From Rotaria socialis (lineage: Eukaryota; Rotifera; Eurotatoria; Philodinida; Philodinidae): a stretch of 64,000 nucleotides of DNA. Made by a program: the position numbers and the translations under genes. The notes under the pieces were generated by a model. That model made no database searches and had not been told where the DNA came from. It saw only the letters and a program-made list of their open reading frames with translations. Below are positions 61,754 to 64,000 of this stretch, in pieces; the first letter of the stretch is position 1; each line of letters starts with the position of its first letter. The DNA lies in contig CAJNYU010001875.1 in assembly GCA_905331475.1 (NCBI GenBank), forward strand, positions 268,122-332,121. Reading direction: 5' to 3'.

Positions 61754-63648
61754 TTAATCATCCCCTCCCGGTTCATAATCCATATCTGCATCATCTTCAG
61801 ATAGTTCCAATGCGATCAAGCCTTGAGTAATATCCGCAAAATTATTATTATTTGGAATAAATGAAAATTCATCATCACTTTCACTTGAAGAGTTATTAGC
61901 AGTAGCAGTTGTTGTCATTATTGTTGTTGTTGCACTTTTTTTACGTCTTTTTTTAACTTTTGAAGTAAGCGATTTTCTCGCTGTATGAAGTCGGCCAAAA
62001 CATTCAGAAGAAAAATATCCTATGGAGGAGAAGACGCTTGTAAATAGTTTGTCTAATGAACTATAGCCATCGTTATAAATTATTGTTGATAAACCTAATG
62101 CCGTACGAAGAATAGTGGAAGAACAGAAACGGTGCTTAGGAACCATAGTCCACAACAATGAGTGAAAAGCCTCATTGGCATTTTGCGATCCACCACCTAC
62201 CACACGTGCTAAACTAGTTTTAGAACACAACTCGAGAAAAGCGGGTTTTATCAAGTCCAAGCATGCTCTTGGAATTGCTAATCTTGAATTATGAGTAAAT
62301 TGTTGACCGTTTGATTTTGCTTGAAGATACTTGCACCATTGCGGATCGCACCAATCATGCATCGGTTCTATGTCTGTGGAGTAATGATGATTGAATATAG
62401 CCCATGATTTTTCGTAAAGTTTATCTAAATCAGTTTTAGATTCACGTATTGCTTTAGCAAAATAAATTTTAAATTTTATTGCATCACCATCAGTCAGCCG
62501 CCCTTTACCACTAATTTTTTTGCTATCGGACAAAATTGTATTCTTATTTTCTGGCTTGATCTTTTTGATGCGGCTCAACATTCTTTTTGCAAAATGATTT
62601 GTATCTTCGAGTTTTCTAATTGTGACACCAGGATATGGAGGATTAGTTGTTAAATATTTGTGTACTTTAGCATCCCCATCTCCTATATAAGATATGTATT
62701 TAATATCATATTTTGGTAAGGATCCGCAAAACATTTCATAAATCATCTCTTTTTCCATTGCACCCGATGCTCCTAAATTAGAAAAGCTTTTATGATAAAA
62801 TGATATACAATTGATTGTTAGATACCTATAAAATTCAATTGGCATTCATGATTCTCCTGAAATGTACTAAATAAATCAGAATTAACATGACGCAGACTTT
62901 CTGCACCTTGACACTTAGAACACTTTTTGGAGCACCAATTAGTATCTATAACTTTTGGTTTCGATGTTGTTGAACATATAGCTGCGATTCCATGAAGACT
63001 AGAAAACCCTCTAGTTAGCCATGCTCCATCACCACTTACTGTTAAATCTTCTACATCACCAGCTTCAGAGATAGCATCATAAACAGCATCAATCGTTGAC
63101 TGCTCTTGAGCTGTTTCTACATAATTCAAAATAAATTCTTGCACGTCACGGTACTTGTGCTCCTAAACTGGTGGTGGTAAATTTAAAGAGCCTAGTAATT
63201 TCATTATTCCACTTCGGCCTAATCCACATAAAGTACCTCCAATACCCAATCGAACATTGATCTCATGACGTCTACCGTTTCGCATTTTCGGCGATGAATA
63301 TAAACGAGTGAGAAATCCACAGTTATAGCACATGAATTCAAGCTGTATGTATAACCCATTTCGTTCTTTGATAGTGGTGGATCCATCCCAACGTTTATTG
63401 CAACCAGAACATATAAATTGTTTTAGTAATGATATCAAAGAATTCATGTGAATAATTAAATTCAAATTCAAATTATCGTTAACATTCTGTTTGCTTGATG
63501 TGGATTCATTTTGCATTGACATTATTGATTCTTCGTTCGCGCTTGATGATGATATATAATCTCGCTTCCTCTTCAAATTGTCTGAACGAATTCGTTTCAT
63601 AACTGACTTTCTACTTTTCTTTTTGTAAGAATTATTTCTTTTACCCAT
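61754..63648 (-). pseudogene. Mutator-like transposase gene with one in-frame amber codon
   Basis: Exon 63648-62826 and exon 62772-61754 join in phase 1 across a 53-bp GT-AG intron. Splicing restores the conserved FIGASGAMEKEM region, typical of the animal Mutator-like transposase family (Pfam PF20700 type). The N terminus is basic, followed by a CxxC...CxxC zinc-binding site (CSGCNKRWDG, CYNCG). The core has candidate DDE residues: Asp in SGDGAWLTRG, Asp in YIGDGDAKVHK, and Glu in NANEAFHSLLW near CPK-type MVPKHRF. The C-terminal tail is acidic. The only defect seen is a TAG at 63163-63165, directly after LNLPPPV. The same frame continues at once with EHKYRDVQEF, so this is a point change, not a frameshift. 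The total is 612 residues plus the amber position. The copy is therefore young, or the codon is read through. Confidence 0.85.
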
Positions 63649-64000
63649 TGAAACTTTTAGTTTTTCGATGAAATATATAAGTTATCGTATAACGAAAAAC
63701 TGTTATCACCTACTGCTGAAAATACGATTTACAAGTGATTTTTATCTACAAATTTAGTAAATCAGGTCCAAATAACAAGTTTTATTTACAATTTTGTTGT
63801 CTTTAACAATAAATACATTTTTACATTCATGAAAAAGCACTGGAAAGTCCTTGGTACTTATTCTCCCAATAAAAATTGGCTTACACATGAATGATCAGTA
63901 TCTTCATTCTCTTCTTTCGTTTCTATATATTCGCCACTCGCACTATATATCAAGCTATTATACTTAGCGATACATGTTAATCATAGAAACTACTTTAAAA
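63649..64000. other. Upstream flank of the transposase gene
   Basis: Non-coding, AT-rich. It probably holds the transposase promoter and part of the element's 5' arm. No inverted-repeat end was identified before the window stops. Confidence 0.5.

Larger units (their letters stand above)
60859..64000 (-). mobile_element. Probable Mutator-like transposon, ends not resolved
   Basis: Inferred from the transposase gene at 61754-63648 and the repeat-like 3' flank that begins at a C-run near 60859. No matching inverted copy of that left end was found before the right edge of the window, so the element may extend past 64000. Boundaries and target duplication are unknown. Confidence 0.45.

Overview
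The window is AT-rich, intron-rich eukaryotic DNA. Every conserved gene is animal-like: NPC1, SEC14L1, PTEN, HERP, ABHD13, a nesprin-like KASH protein, protein kinase D and Smaug. Most introns are only about 50-90 bp, with a few of 0.3-3 kb that carry small transposons. An intronless ADP-ribosyltransferase-plus-TPR gene sits among them. Together these features point to a bdelloid rotifer (Adineta/Rotaria type). That is an inference from gene style, because no ribosomal or mitochondrial marker is present.

Layout. On the minus strand, left to right: the 5' part of a Smaug/SAMD4-like gene (1-1744, cut by the window edge); a complete 13-exon NPC1 (4351-10278, 1310 aa); a complete 11-exon SEC14L1-like gene (11372-16838, 725 aa) with one GC-AG intron; and a complete 9-exon PTEN (18501-23688, 502 aa). 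PTEN is head to head with a plus-strand HERP/HERPUD gene (24252-27970, 326 aa) across 563 bp. The plus strand continues with ABHD13 (28072-31252, 379 aa), a 5' fragment of a carboxylesterase/neuroligin-like gene (32429-33218) that stops before its catalytic serine, a repeat-rich gap (33219-36703), and a large nesprin-like gene (36704-50820) that ends in a KASH-like membrane anchor. After 3.2 kb without a gene comes the intronless ART-TPR gene (54037-56697). The right end is minus strand: a protein kinase D-like gene that starts at its PH domain (58802-60547), then a Mutator-like transposase gene (61754-63648) with one in-frame amber codon and one 53-bp intron.

Mobile DNA is concentrated in introns and around the broken esterase. 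PTEN intron 8 (2892 bp) holds at least two insertions: a 796-bp Mutator-like element with long inverted repeats and 8-9 bp target duplications, and a 238-bp piggyBac-like MITE flanked by TTAA. A third candidate lies between 19421 and 19834. ABHD13 intron 1 holds a 303-bp inverted-repeat element. The esterase/nesprin gap holds a 349-bp TA-flanked MITE and a second repeat block.

Functional themes. The host genes cover membrane lipid handling (NPC1, SEC14L1, PTEN), lipid-linked signalling (protein kinase D), ER quality control (HERP), a membrane serine hydrolase (ABHD13), nuclear anchoring (KASH) and mRNA control (Smaug). They look like ordinary dispersed genes, not a co-regulated system. The least ordinary locus is the ART-TPR gene: an arginine-type ADP-ribosyltransferase with an intact R-S-ExE signature, joined to an unrecognised N-terminal domain and about eleven 42-residue TPR units. 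Exon joins were read by eye from GT-AG sites, reading-frame phase and family alignment. No database search was run.
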